NCBI GenBank assembly: GCA_014529385.2 | Contig: JABFUD020000271.1 | Coordinates: 1 to 56,660, forward strand | Source: Adiantum capillus-veneris | Taxonomy: Eukaryota; Streptophyta; Polypodiopsida; Polypodiales; Pteridaceae | Reading direction: 5' to 3' | DNA length: 56,660 nt | In this document: positions 43,355 to 53,911 of the stretch, one piece after another | How the letters are laid out: the number at the start of each line of letters is the position of its first letter | Numbering within the stretch: the first letter of the stretch is position 1 | Notes under the pieces: model-generated | Databases searched by the model: none | What the model saw: only the letters and a program-made list of their open reading frames with translations | What the model was told of the DNA's origin: nothing | Program-made: the position numbers and the translations under genes

Positions 43355-44324
43355 TCATTTAGCAAATGTGTCATTATATGTATAAGGACGTTGTTTGCTA
43401 GGTTTTGCATCTGATTTCAAAGGAATTGTATGTTGGCATATCGATGGATCAACTCCCTTGAGGTATTTATACGACCATGCAAACACATATTTATACTTCT
43501 TGAGGAGTTGTGTTAGCCGTTCTTCTTCTTCAGGCTCTAAATCATTAGCTATATAGACCGGCTGAGGCTTTTCACCTAGTTCTGCAAGGTCTATCCTTTT
43601 TGCATTTTCTGGCCCATCGTAAGATTCTAGGTTGGTTCTTTCCCTGACTGGTGGTGTCATGATGATTTTTCTGTCCTAGATAGTAAATTTCTGATAGTGT
43701 GATGGTACATTCACGTTCTCCTTTTCTAACTCCCCTTTATCCCCATTACTATTTCTTCAGTAGTCCATATCTCTCTTAAAAACCATTTCAGTTCTTGGTA
43801 TTTCTGTTTATGCTCCAGTTTGGTCCACTCTTGGTATTTTGTTGTTTCTTTTTGTGATTTTTTTGATTTTTGTGATTTTGTTTCTGTTTTAGCTTTTTGT
43901 TCCTGTTTTAATCCCTCTTGCGTTCTTTCCCTTTGATCTTTTGTTTCTGTTTTAGCTTTTTGTTCCTGTTTTAATCCCTCTTGCGTTCTTTCCCTTTGAT
44001 CTTTTGAGAATCTTCCTGATATGTGATCTTTTACACAATCCTCTAATTTTACAAGCATCAAATAGTGAGTTTTACCTTTTATCCTGGGCATCAGGTTCTC
44101 TCTTGCTTTGTTTCCTGCTCGTTTCCTCCTATAGCGTTTCTGGCATCTAGGGTGTTGATTAGCAAAATCATAAAACTTGATATTCTCGGTTTCCCTTCCA
44201 CGCTTACTTGAGGTGTCTGAATACTCATTATCTGCATCATCATTTACTTCGAGATGTTTAGAGGAGTTATAAAACTCTTCTTGTTCTGGTGGTTCTATCG
44301 TCTCATCTTCTCCTGGTATAATGC
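43355..44324 (-). pseudogene. A2 protease-RT linker
   Basis: Frames 43355-43660 (101 residues; RT N-terminal approach with P-Y-T-Y-N-D-T-F-A-K) and 43726-44324, a basic Lys/Gln/Glu-rich linker. A 63-bp unit (21 codons, D-Q-R-E-R-T-Q-E-G-L-K and on) is duplicated in frame at 43881-44006; A1 has a single, split counterpart. Element E begins at 44325, and the linker resumes at 53234. No known domain. Confidence 0.7.
43881..44006. repeat. 63-bp tandem duplication in the A2 linker
   Basis: Two near-identical 63-bp copies (43881-43943 and 43944-44006), in frame (21 codons). Copy 1 of family A shows no such duplication around 12955-13010, so it arose in this lineage. Confidence 0.85.
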
Positions 44325-44618
44325 TGTTAACCCTCACGGCACACGGACACCCCATCACCTACGATGGACGCGTATTATGTATTTGGTAGAGTCAGGTACC
44401 GGGCTTGTCGGTCCAATAGGGAAAGGTAGAGTGATCGTCGATGAGAGGCGCACTTTAACTTGGACATTCAAGGGATTAGTTGGTTAAGCATGGGCGCCCA
44501 AGTGTGAATGGGGTGAGCTCCTATAAAAGCCAACTAAACCTAATTTTTACTCATTCTCTCATTTGTGCAATTGAAGAGTGCTCTTGCTCCATCTCCATCT
44601 TCTTCTTCTTCACCTCCT

Positions 44619-44653
<35 letters not shown>

Positions 44654-44903
44654 GAGAGTGTGTGTGCGATCGAGCATTACAAAGGCACGACGGCGGCGAA
44701 GCGGTTGAGCACGGCACGACTGCAGCTTCTTCTTCATCGCGGCGAGGAATCCACCACAAACGCGAGCGTAGAGCGGTGAGTGACACACCCTTTGTTTTCT
44801 TGAGCTTGCTAGTTTAGGCTTGTTGTGTGCTTGGAGCCGTTTGTGGCTCGCACACGGTGTATTGGCAAGTCCCTTGCTTCGACAGTGCGGCAAGGAGCGC
44901 ACA
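44325..44903 (+). repeat. Element E 5' LTR (579 bp)
   Basis: Starts TGTTAACCC and ends GCGCACA. TATAAAA at 44522-44528 marks the likely promoter, and a (GT)n(GA)n tract follows at about 44622-44653. Same length as the 3' LTR. Confidence 0.95.
44522..44528 (+). promoter_or_regulatory. TATA box of the E 5' LTR
   Basis: TATAAAA, 198 bp into the LTR; repeated at 52847-52853 in the 3' LTR. A transcript would start roughly 30 bp downstream. The role is inferred from position. Confidence 0.7.
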
Positions 44904-44907
44904 TTTT

Positions 44908-44925
44908 TGGCGCCGTTGCCGGGGA
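44908..44925 (+). other. Element E primer binding site
   Basis: TGGCGCCGTTGCCGGGGA, the standard Athila/Tat-type plant primer site, four bases after the LTR end. Confidence 0.93.
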
Positions 44926-45866
44926 TATGCCCTACACTAAGCTCGGTTAGCACTTTACGCTTCCTTGTGGTGCAATTTCTATCATAGGAAAGGCGGGGAA
45001 GGAGTGTGTGGAGATTTCTGTTTTTTTGCGTTTTCTGCATTTGCTGTCAAGTTTCAATTTCTGCTATTGTCTGCGTTTTTTCAATTTCCGCAATTTCTGC
45101 ATTTTCAAGTTCGGCGTTTTAAATTTCTGCAATTTTCTGCATTTCTGCGTTTTTTTAATTTTCTGCAATTTCTGCATTTTTTGCAGTTTCTGCGTTTTTT
45201 TCTGCAATTTCTGCAATTTTTGCATTTTTGCGTTTTTCAATTTTCTGCGTATCTGCAATTTTTCAATTTCTGCGTTTTCTGAAATTTCTGCATATCTGCG
45301 TTTTCTGCAATTTTTGCATATCTGCGTTTTCAATTTCTGTATTTTCTGCACCAAAAAGAAAAAGAAAAAAAATTTCCGGGAAAAAAAAATAAAAATAAAA
45401 AACGTGACTCTTAAAACGTACGGGTTGGTTTGTATAAAAGATAGATCGGGATCGGTTTCCCAGGCCCAGGCCCAGGCCCAGGCTTCAGTCCTCAGTCTAA
45501 TGATATCTACTAGACTCACTCTTATATATATACCCTACTCCCTCAAGAGAGAATGAGAGCATGTGGGACAAGTCCTCCACTCTCCTCCTTTCTCTTCCCA
45601 CTTGCACCCTTAGACTTTCTAGTTTGGGCCTAGTTCCCTACTGGAAATTGACAGTTTTAAGGATTCCGAGGGCATAGAGTGACCAAACGGAGGGCTGTAA
45701 AGCACGGCACGACCCTCTGACCGATACGCTCGTTTCGAGCTATCACACGACCCATTCCACGACACGCTCTAAAAAATCTAGCAAAAAAACAAACAAAAAA
45801 CACGCTAAAAACTAGTCACAAGGCCTCCTAGAGCAGCTTTTTGACACCTTAGGGTATCAAAAGCAC
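44926..45866 (+). other. Element E leader with a pyrimidine-rich repeat
   Basis: About 940 bp before gag. 45020-45350 is a degenerate tandem array of TTTCTGCA and TTTCTGCGTTT-type units; it creates long Phe/Cys-rich (plus) and Lys/Gln-rich (minus) open frames that are compositional artefacts. CCCAGG is repeated about four times at 45460-45483. TATATATA near 45525. No gene. Confidence 0.75.
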
Positions 45867-47603
45867 ATGCACTTACGCTCTGGGCGGGTGCTAGAACACG
45901 AGCATATTGAGGGTGCCTCTGTTCATACGGACACCCATTACCCATCCACGATAGGATCTAGACCCTCAGCGGGGACACAAGGTAGCACCACACAAGACCC
46001 TAAAATAGCCGCTAGTGATTCCTCCTCCGACTCAGAAATCATGGAAGCATACCCTACCCAAAACACTGAGAGAGAAGGCCATGCACCTCCCGAAGCTCCA
46101 CAGCCTAGTACTAGTATGTTTAGCCGTTTCATGGAAACATTAGGTAGAGCTACTCGCTCGGAACCTGATGCAAATGAAGCACGCGAAGGGGGTGGGGAAG
46201 TGGACTCTCCTTTCACATCGCAAGTGGACCCCACACCCCCAAAGAGTGTCCATGTGGATATCCTACCAACTTCTTACCAAGAAGGCCCTGTTGAGCTGCC
46301 TCCTTCAGAAGTTCCCTCTAGAGTACCGTTGGTGACAAGTAAAACCACGGGGAGCAATATTGCTTCTACCTCACAAGAAACCGTTAACACGTCGACTCTA
46401 GAAGGATGGTTCATTAATGATCATTGGACATACGACCTCCACACTGAGGTGTTGACGGATCTACACTCTGGCCACGCCTACCATGTAGGATGGATAGAGA
46501 TTGTACAATCCACCTCTAGTGCCACGAGCATCGAAGATCAACAGAAAATGATCTGTAATGTTATCCATGGCATTATTCAATCAGAAAGGCAAAACCGAGG
46601 GGTAAATATACTCTCAACTGGTCCCATGAGATTTCTGGATACGAGCAAGGCTCAACAGCCTACTCTATCACAAATGGAGACTCCTCTAATGAGCCCCATG
46701 GACCCATCTTACGTCATTTCACATGGGGTCTCTATGCAATCTGAGCCTCCGAGCGAAAACTTTAGCTTCCCTAACTTGGCTCAACCCTCTATCAAGGAAA
46801 ACATAGTGCTCACTCCAGGGATAAGCCTGACAGAGAATGTACCGATGACATCTACGGTTAGCGCAGTGCCACTACCTAGTGTCGTAGTACCTAATATGGG
46901 GCCTCGACCATATGTGCCTCTAGCCCCTTATGCACACATGGCCCCCACACCTCCAATAGTACCACTTGCTTATGCTCCTTGAGTGCCGCTCCCTAGCTCT
47001 TATCCGAGTGGACCTATGCCCGGTTATGTTCCATATCCTGCATCATCTATACATATGCCAAGACCGGTACCCGTTCCTCTCCCACATATGATTCCAAGAG
47101 TACCTCCACCGGCCCTGCCTCCTCACATAGGTGACTTGGCAGCGTTTGCTCAAACCATAGGTCCATCTATCGCGGAAAATATGCGTCATGCATCTGATAG
47201 AGAGCCTAGAAGTAAGGCAGTACAAATTGCCAAACTCACGCAAAAATTCAATGGGGACGAAGATGCTAGGAAACACATTGAAGTGTTTGAACAAGTATGT
47301 GATTCCTTAGGGGAACGCAACGAACTACATAAGTGCAATGCCTTAAGCTTGACATTAAGTGGGAAGGCTGGAGATTGGTATAGGACCCTAAGGGTGGACG
47401 AGAAAACAATCTACCCTACCCTTCGAAGGTTGTTTCTAAAGGAGTACATACGAGAAGGTGTGCTTTGGGGTGTAGCATCTCAGCTACAGAAGGCCGAACG
47501 TAAGGAAGGAGAGTCAGTAAGGGACTTCATTAGTCGTCTAAAGCACTTAAACTCTCGTTGCCCTGTAAATGAGCGCTTCAACAATAACCAACTGCTTGAT
47601 TGA
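45867..47603 (+). pseudogene. Element E gag, with two TGA codons
   Basis: Starts M-H-L-R-S-G-R-V at 45867, like family A. Residues 1-372 are Pro/Ser/Thr-rich and poorly conserved. After a TGA at 46980-46982 the same frame holds the capsid domain (46983-47603: K-L-T-Q-K-F-N-G-D-E-D-A, L-S-G-K-A-G-D-W-Y-R-T-L, S-V-R-D-F-I-S-R-L). A second TGA at 47601-47603 falls just before F-I-R-G-L-R-N. Both stops could be single C-to-T or G-to-A changes, or this copy could be inactive while others are not. The frame is otherwise continuous for 1726 codons. Confidence 0.82.
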
Positions 47604-50600
47604 TTCATTCGAGGGTTGAGGAATGAAGGAATCTATAATGGACTAGTGATTAGAGGTATCACAACCTGGGAAGATGTCACTGCCAATGCAATCCAATTAG
47701 AGGACAACTTGATGATAGCAGGCATGAGGGTGTCTACCGACACGAGATCCACTAGCTCACAAGCCATTGAGTATGAACCCATGACTGCAAAGCCCATTGC
47801 CAATGAGCCAAAGGTATTTGAGACATTCTTGACAGACCTCACCAAGGCAATCCAAGAGTCTCTTAAGGATAATCGACCCCCTCAAAATAGTCACATGTAT
47901 CCAAGAAGGGAGCAACAATGGTGTTCCATTTGCTTAGGTCCACATAGCACTAGTGAGTGCCCTACGTTTAGAGTAAAATTTAATGGAACTTGCAACGCAT
48001 GTGGTAGGTATGGTCACCAAGCTAAGGATTGTTTAATGATCAAACGTATGATGGCAAATAGACCACCTGTAGCCTGGACGGATGCGCCTCGAGCTCCTGT
48101 ATTGATGCCTACTCCACCTGTTGAGCAACTACCGCAACACATGGTCCCTAGATCTCAAAATGTTGTACAAGCTACACCGCTACCACCTCCTGTGCTAGGA
48201 CCACAGCCCCCGCATCCAAGAGTCGCCCCTATGAACCAAGTGGGTTGCGAGCCATCTAATGCTTATGCAGATGGCTGTGAGGAGGAAATAGACAGTAGTA
48301 TTGCCTACGGACTTGATACATTGGAAGAATGTCCTATATACTACATGGAAGATTGTTGGGGACAAGTCAAGCCGGTTTATCAAGCTGCTGCTCTCACATC
48401 CAGAGGTCAAAATATCAACACCCAGGCTAGGAGGCCACCTCTTCAATGCTACGAGTGTGGTGGACCACATCGAGCAGCGGAGTGCCCTATTAGGTTGCAA
48501 AAGAATGCTGCACAGATGCAAATGAATCAAGGGAGCACGTCTGCAATGCCAATACTCACATGTAATCGTTGTGGCATAGATCACTTGATTGCCCAATGCC
48601 CCTATAACCCAAATGCGCCTAAAATCACACCCCTGAATTTGGTCGAAATTGCTAGTGTGACATCGCCAATACCACCCGTCGCACCCGCTTATGCGATTAC
48701 ACGGTCCATGCTTCAAGGGCTAGGACATATCCTCGAAGAGAGAGATACCGCGTCAGTTATCCAAGCAAAGAAAAAGAAGACACGAAGGAAGAAGTCGCAG
48801 AATACGGAAAATTCAAAGCCAAGTTCCAAAACAAACATAGGAACAGGAGATGACCCCGTGTATATGAATGACCTCGAGGATGATTCAGATTCAGTCGAGA
48901 CAATGGAGACTAGAACCAATACCACAAAGGGAAAGACCGACAAGGAAAACCGTAACATGGGACCAAATGAAAACCGAATAAGAGAAAACCATAAAGAGCC
49001 TCTGAAAACACCACAAGTGTTTCCAAATCCAATCCAAGACCCCCAAGATAAATCGCAGGGGCAAAAAGGGAAAAATCGTAAAAAGAAGATTGGGACGTAC
49101 CCAAACCCAGTAGACGAGATCGAGCAGGTGAAACATCTAAGAGGTTTAGTGGAGGAGACTCAAAGGAAACTAGAACCAAAACCCATGCATATCAAAATTC
49201 ATGACACAGTGTTTCCCACGCAAGTTCATCCACCCCACATGAACCATAGATCGTTAGCCATATCTAGTATCATCCAAGAAGGGAGTGAGGACGGGACATC
49301 AGAAAGTGAGCATACACCCTTCTTGTTGGAAAGGATGTTTAACGAAGGAATACCTGATCCCATTGAGGAATATGAGATTCCATCCTCACCAGTTCCTAGT
49401 CAAGGACCTACACCCTACAAAACGCCAATGAATGTTGCCAAACTAGTGGACTTCATGTCTTCTGAGGTCCGAACCACGATCATAGCAAAGCTGTATGGAG
49501 ATCTTGAGTTATTCCTTGCACTTCGAGCATTCCTTAACGGAGAGCTACGAACGGGATTACCGCAGTTTGCGCAACCAAATAGGCCTGACTCGATTATGAT
49601 TGATGAGGAAAATCATGTGCAATCACTTGACTTAGATGGACACGAGTCTGTGATCGAGGTACCCATTAACGAATTAGGGCAGTATTTTGAAGGCGACGAG
49701 TCTAATGCGACCCTACCCATCACTACCAAGGGATTAACTATAAAGGGAATTCTTGATGGTGGTGCGGGAGTTAGCATCGTTACAAAAGATTGTTGGGAAT
49801 CCATGGGAAAACCCCGCCTCAGTGTTACTAACATTGTGGTAAAGATGGCAAATGGTACCATAGCCAAACCTATGGGGATGCTCAAGGATCTTAAGATCAA
49901 AGTTCTAGGACACAAGGTACGACATACGTTCATTGTAATGGATTTCTCTAAACACCTTATGTCATATGAAATGATTTTAGGACGACCATTCATGAGGGAA
50001 GCACAAATGGTTCACGATTGGTCTAAAAATCATGTCTATTTGCAATTCCAAGACTCTGTCCTTAGAGTGGATTTGGTGACTGGTAAGGTACACCCCTTAG
50101 GGAGTAAAACCATTATTGATCATCGCTCTGACACCACAGTTCACTCGGCCCCACTACAATATTGTTACACTTGTAAGAAGGATACAGACATTGGCCAAGA
50201 TTCTCCTTACATGGATGTGTTACCGGGTATGACGGAATCAGACAATGTGGATTGGGTCCACCTAGCATCAACCATAGACACTTGGGGAAATAGGGGGACA
50301 ACCTGGGTAACACCTGAGGGGGATGAAATGCCTATACCCTTAAATATGCTACAAGCAATGCATATCGCTTCTGACAAGACTCATCCTAAGGTAACGAAGA
50401 AAACATACAAGTGGGTCCCTAAAGCTTCTTTAGTGACCATACCTAGTGCTAAAAAACAGAAGCCTTGTAAGAAATGTACCACTCGCTCCAAGAAAAGTAA
50501 AAAAATGTTGCGATGGATCCCTAAACGACTATTGGAAGCCCAAGGCTACTATCAAGGAAATGATCAAATCTGGGTGCCGAAACGTAGATTGTGCTCTTAC

Positions 50601-51047
50601 CTATCACCTGACCCAAGTGAGCCCAATCCCGTAGCTCCAAAACGAATCAATGATCGTGGAAAGAAAAAAATCACAAAATGCTACACACCCGCTCCCGAGC
50701 TAGTTTGGGTACCAAAGAAAGAACGATTTGTTCCACCTAGCTCAGGAAGGGGGGAGTCCCATGAAGATTCTAGCTTCTCATGTAATACATCCATAGAGGT
50801 AAAAGCTTCTACACAGACTCCATCCATAGTAGTGGACCTCCATGAAGCTACAAAAGAATCCACACCTCCCAGTGTTCAAGAATCACCTGATGAACCACTT
50901 CAAGTTCAATCCTGGGAGAGTACCTTACCACCCTTGCAGCTTGACGAGGCACCTAGGGTAATAGAAAACTACTGGCAAAAATCCTCACCTATTACCAACT
51001 GGAACAATTGGTTTCAAAGGGTGACAAGCTCATTTCAAACGGTATGA
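47604..51047 (+). CDS. Element E gag C-terminus, four zinc knuckles, retropepsin and W-x-P-K tail
   Basis: Open from the second TGA to 51047 (at least 1143 codons). Knuckles: C-S-I-C-L-G-P-H (47922), C-N-A-C-G-R-Y-G-H (about 47991), C-Y-E-C-G-G-P-H (about 48447) and C-N-R-C-G-I-D-H (about 48561); only the second has the usual x4 spacing, the others are C-x2-C-x3-H-x4-C. A Lys-rich linker follows, then retropepsin with I-L-D-G-G-A-G-V (about 49748) and M-I-L-G-R-P-F-M (about 49974). A region with W-V-H-L-A-S-T-I-D matches the A linker. The tail has Y-K-W-V-P-K, L-R-W-I-P-K, Q-I-W-V-P-K and L-V-W-V-P-K (50405-50720). No RT follows. Confidence 0.85.
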   Translation, partial: FIRGLRNEGIYNGLVIRGITTWEDVTANAIQLEDNLMIAGMRVSTDTRSTSSQAIEYEPMTAKPIANEPKVFETFLTDLTKAIQESLKDNRPPQNSHMYPRREQQWCSICLGPHSTSECPTFRVKFNGTCNACGRYGHQAKDCLMIKRMMANRPPVAWTDAPRAPVLMPTPPVEQLPQHMVPRSQNVVQATPLPPPVLGPQPPHPRVAPMNQVGCEPSNAYADGCEEEIDSSIAYGLDTLEECPIYYMEDCWGQVKPVYQAAALTSRGQNINTQARRPPLQCYECGGPHRAAECPIRLQKNAAQMQMNQGSTSAMPILTCNRCGIDHLIAQCPYNPNAPKITPLNLVEIASVTSPIPPVAPAYAITRSMLQGLGHILEERDTASVIQAKKKKTRRKKSQNTENSKPSSKTNIGTGDDPVYMNDLEDDSDSVETMETRTNTTKGKTDKENRNMGPNENRIRENHKEPLKTPQVFPNPIQDPQDKSQGQKGKNRKKKIGTYPNPVDEIEQVKHLRGLVEETQRKLEPKPMHIKIHDTVFPTQVHPPHMNHRSLAISSIIQEGSEDGTSESEHTPFLLERMFNEGIPDPIEEYEIPSSPVPSQGPTPYKTPMNVAKLVDFMSSEVRTTIIAKLYGDLELFLALRAFLNGELRTGLPQFAQPNRPDSIMIDEENHVQSLDLDGHESVIEVPINELGQYFEGDESNATLPITTKGLTIKGILDGGAGVSIVTKDCWESMGKPRLSVTNIVVKMANGTIAKPMGMLKDLKIKVLGHKVRHTFIVMDFSKHLMSYEMILGRPFMREAQMVHDWSKNHVYLQFQDSVLRVDLVTGKVHPLGSKTIIDHRSDTTVHSAPLQYCYTCKKDTDIGQDSPYMDVLPGMTESDNVDWVHLASTIDTWGNRGTTWVTPEGDEMPIPLNMLQAMHIASDKTHPKVTKKTYKWVPKASLVTIPSAKKQKPCKKCTTRSKKSKKMLRWIPKRLLEAQGYYQGNDQIWVPKRRLCSYLSPDPSEPNPVAPKRINDRGKKKITKCYTPAPELVWVPKKERFVPPSSGRGESHEDSSFSCNTSIEVKASTQTPSIVVDLHEATKESTPPSVQESPDEPLQVQSWESTLPPLQLDEAPRVIENYWQKSSPITNWNNWFQRVTSSFQTV
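50744..50756 (+). repeat. Internal polypurine-tract copy 1 in element E
   Basis: AGGAAGGGGGGAG inside the coding tail. Same core as the functional tract before the 3' LTR. May be coincidental coding sequence, but see the second copy at 51056. Confidence 0.6.
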
Positions 51048-51055
51048 TCTACCCA

Positions 51056-51068
51056 AGGAAGGGGGGAG
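51056..51068 (+). repeat. Internal polypurine-tract copy 2 in element E
   Basis: AGGAAGGGGGGAG nine bases after the stop codon, followed at once by TGTTTGCTGACAG, which looks like an LTR start. The D element shows the same join (polypurine tract, then TGTTGACC). Confidence 0.65.
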
Positions 51069-52636
51069 TGTTTGCTGACAGTCATCATTCATTTGTTTCC
51101 CTCTCAACCTTTTTCCCTGACCTCTCAATTCCAATCTTAGGGAATGTACATATAAAGCTTTATACTCACAAAAAAAAAAAAAAGAGCAAGAGCAATTAGC
51201 AAACGAGTATGCACAATAAAAGTCAAAACATTGACTCAGACCTACACATGTCACATCTGGTACAGTGAAACAGAAACCTATGCCATAAAACACCTTTGAT
51301 CCTCATCACTTGAGTGATGGAGGGTAAGTAAGATTAGTACGATAGGAGTGTTTCTGTTTTAGAGTTGAGTGATTAGCGAAGTTCTCTTTTCCCACTGATG
51401 TGCCTCCTGGAGGTATTCCTTTTGTTTCATAGTGTGTACAGGAGCGTGTTGCTATTGATAGGATTTGGACCTTCATGGAACCTTCAAATCAAGCGCGACC
51501 ATCAACACAAACAGGTGTTTCTTGTCCATTAGCATTGCCCTTATCTTTTGTGCATGCATGTTTGTCTGCCTTGATTGTGATTGGTAGCATAATATTCAGC
51601 GCATTTGCTTAGTATCAAACATTTAATTCAATGTAATGTTTTGTCATAATCACTTGTCTAGGTTTAAAAATCAAGCAGTCCGACTAAGCTAGTTTGACCA
51701 AGCTAGGTATTAGAAATCTTCTCTTAATACCATGGGGAATGCCTTCTAATAAACAATGGTTACTTAGGTTCTTAATCCGATTTAGGCAGCATTGTATGAA
51801 ATGTACTAGGGCTTTCTAGTGGGCTTAACCCTATTGACCTTTAGCTTAAGTATTATAAAGGGAGTTTACTAATGTGATGAGCCTGGGGAGGGTAACAGTG
51901 TTATATGACCCCCCAAAGTTACAAAATTAAAATGATGAAAATGAACAAACAAAAAATCAAAGTGCCACAATGTAAAATTTTAAGCTGGAAGAGAAATCTC
52001 AGCTTGAATTGGTACTTCACTCACATGTACTGCCTATGGTACTAGAGCCCTAGAGGTTCCCAGTGTGGGCGCTTTTCCTTGAAAAGCAGAAAACCCAAGG
52101 CATACAAAATAAGCACACACATCATAATTGAATCAATGTGAAAAGACTTGGGGGGGTCAAAGAAAAAGTAATCAGTCAGGCGATGATTTCATAATAAATT
52201 CCTTTTATGGTAGCTTAACTACAAAGTTTTCTAGGTATAGCCTCTAGTCAGCCCTCGAACATGAATACTTGGCTCTCGCGATTAAACAACTTAATTGACC
52301 ACAGAAAATTAAGAAGCTTACCCATGGTATTAATATTCGATCTCTAGTGCTTTTCCACCGTCAAATTAGTGACCCCAGACTTGTTTAATTTTTTGCCTTT
52401 TATGCATTTGATTACATTGCAATTTAATGTTCATTGCTAACAAATTGTTTGAAATTCTTTTACCAATCAATTTTTCTACCTAAAACTGCATATGCTTTTT
52501 AAGAGAATGCAATTACTGTGCCAATGTTGTTTGATTTTGCAGTGACTGAAGAAGGCTAAGGACATTCATCTCAAATGCTCTTCCACCTCGACGAACCAGC
52601 TTCAACTCAATAGCTTCCGAGGACGGAATCTACATC
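51069..52636 (+). other. Element E 3' non-coding region
   Basis: About 1.57 kb where RT and integrase would lie in an autonomous element. No open frame of note on either strand and no RT, RNase H or integrase signature in any frame. A poly-A run of about 14 lies at 51171-51184. Origin unknown. Confidence 0.65.
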
Positions 52637-52647
52637 AGGAAGGGGGG
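52637..52647 (+). other. Element E polypurine tract
   Basis: AGGAAGGGGGG, two bases before the 3' LTR start TGTTAACC. Primer for plus-strand synthesis by position. Confidence 0.88.
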
Positions 52648-52649
52648 CA

Positions 52650-52943
52650 TGTTAACCCTCACGGCACACGGAAACCTCATCACCTACGATGGACGCGTAT
52701 TATGTATTTGGTAGAGTCAGGTACCGGGCTTGTCGGTCCAATAGGGAAAGGTAGAGTGATCGTCGATGAGAGGCGCACTTTAACTTGGACATTCAAGGGA
52801 TTAGTTGGTTAAGCATGGGCGCCCAAGTGTGAATGGGGTGAGCTCCTATAAAAGCCAACTAAACCTAATTTTTACTCATTCTCTCATTTGTGCAATTGAA
52901 GAGTGCTCTTGCTCCATCTCCATCTTCTTCTTCTTCACCTCCT

Positions 52944-52977
<34 letters not shown>

Positions 52978-53228
52978 GGAGAGTGTGTGTGCGATCGAGC
53001 ATTACGAAGGCACGACGGCGGCGAAGCGGTTGAGCGCGGCACGACTGCAGCTTCTTCTTCATCGCGGCGAGGAATCCATCACAAAGGCGAGCGTAGAGCG
53101 GTGAGTGACACACCCTTTGTTTTCTTGAGCTTGCTAGTTTAGGCTTGTTGTGTGCTTGGAGCCGTTTGTGGCTCGCACACGGTGTATTGGCAAGTCCCTT
53201 GCTTCGACAGTGCGGCAAGGAGCGCACA
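52650..53228 (+). repeat. Element E 3' LTR (579 bp)
   Basis: Same length and ends as the 5' LTR. Visible differences include AAACCTCAT against ACACCCCAT near the start, ACGAAG against ACAAAG, GAGCGCGG against GAGCACGG, and a shifted (GT)n(GA)n boundary. Followed by the AATGC target copy. Confidence 0.95.
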
Positions 53229-53638
53229 AATGCTTACCATGTAATAGGGTAGCACATCATAGCCATCCTTATCGCAAAATTTTGTTGTTGGACTATCTGT
53301 AATGGTACAGACATCCAATGTTTCTAGTATGTGTTCCCATTCTAGAGGTTCCAAGGCATCTTCAGGGAAAGGTTCCGGAATATACTCCTTATCTTCTATC
53401 GCTCTTTCTAAGACGCATTCCTCTCTTCTTAGGCTTCCACAATGTGAAGCTCCGCACATCCATAGCTCTTTTCTTTGCCATGCCGGGAGTTCTGATCCTG
53501 CTACTCTAGATAGCTGAATCAAACTCTTCCACAGGTGTTTGGTTCACATCTTTGTAACTATGGTCTTTCAGGTGAATTTTAGTTGTTGTCTCGCCACGAC
53601 TGAGGTATATGTGGTCGTAACCCCAATCTTGGACCATC
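53229..53638 (-). pseudogene. A2 linker and protease end, upstream of element E
   Basis: Minus frame 53234-53522 continues the linker (W-E-H-I-L-E-T-L-D-V) across the element E insertion. A frameshift near 53515 separates it from the protease. Contains the same C-G-A-S-H-C-G-S-L phrase as A1. Confidence 0.7.
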
Positions 53639-53911
53639 TTCAATTGTTGCATGAATGGTCGTCCCAGATGATCTCATAATTGTTCTTTTTGTCGAAATCG
53701 ACTATTGCAAATGTATGCTCATACTCGATTCCGCACGAAGTGACAATCACTTTTTCTAAAGTCCTAGAGGCTTCTCCATGAACCCATCTGCCAATTGCCA
53801 TTTCATTTTGGTAGACCTTAAAGCTGGTTTTCCCCATTTTTTCCAGATTTCCTTGGTGGCGATAGCAACTCCCGCTCCACTGCCAAGAATAGCTTTGGAA
53901 ACTACTCCTTA
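53639..53911 (-). pseudogene. A2 first retropepsin, catalytic Asp lost
   Basis: Homologous to A1 13488-13997. The motif I-L-D-N-G of A1 reads I-L-G-S-G here (codon GGC for GAC), so the enzyme cannot work. Frameshifts occur near 53765 and 53670. The TAA before it (53909-53911) is shared with A1. Confidence 0.78.

Larger units (their letters stand above)
44325..53228 (+). mobile_element. Element E, young complete non-autonomous LTR element encoding gag-protease only
   Basis: Two 579-bp LTRs (44325-44903 and 52650-53228), perfect AATGC target duplications (44320-44324 and 53229-53233), primer site TGGCGCCGTTGCCGGGGA, polypurine tract AGGAAGGGGGG. By eye the LTRs differ by about six substitutions plus a microsatellite change, about 1%. 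The only coding region (45867-51047) gives gag, four zinc knuckles, retropepsin and a W-x-P-K tail. RT, RNase H and integrase are absent, so it must move in trans. It sits in the A2 linker. Confidence 0.93.

Noticed and set aside
44522-44779. Plus-strand open frame through the E LTR as a separate small gene (also at 52805-53104)
   Set aside because: It is LTR sequence present in both LTRs, runs through microsatellites and lacks any domain.
45008-45556. Open frames of 182 (plus) and 151 (minus) codons rich in Phe/Cys or Lys/Gln
   Set aside because: Produced by the TTTCTGC array; no start context or domain, and present in both strands as expected of a repeat.
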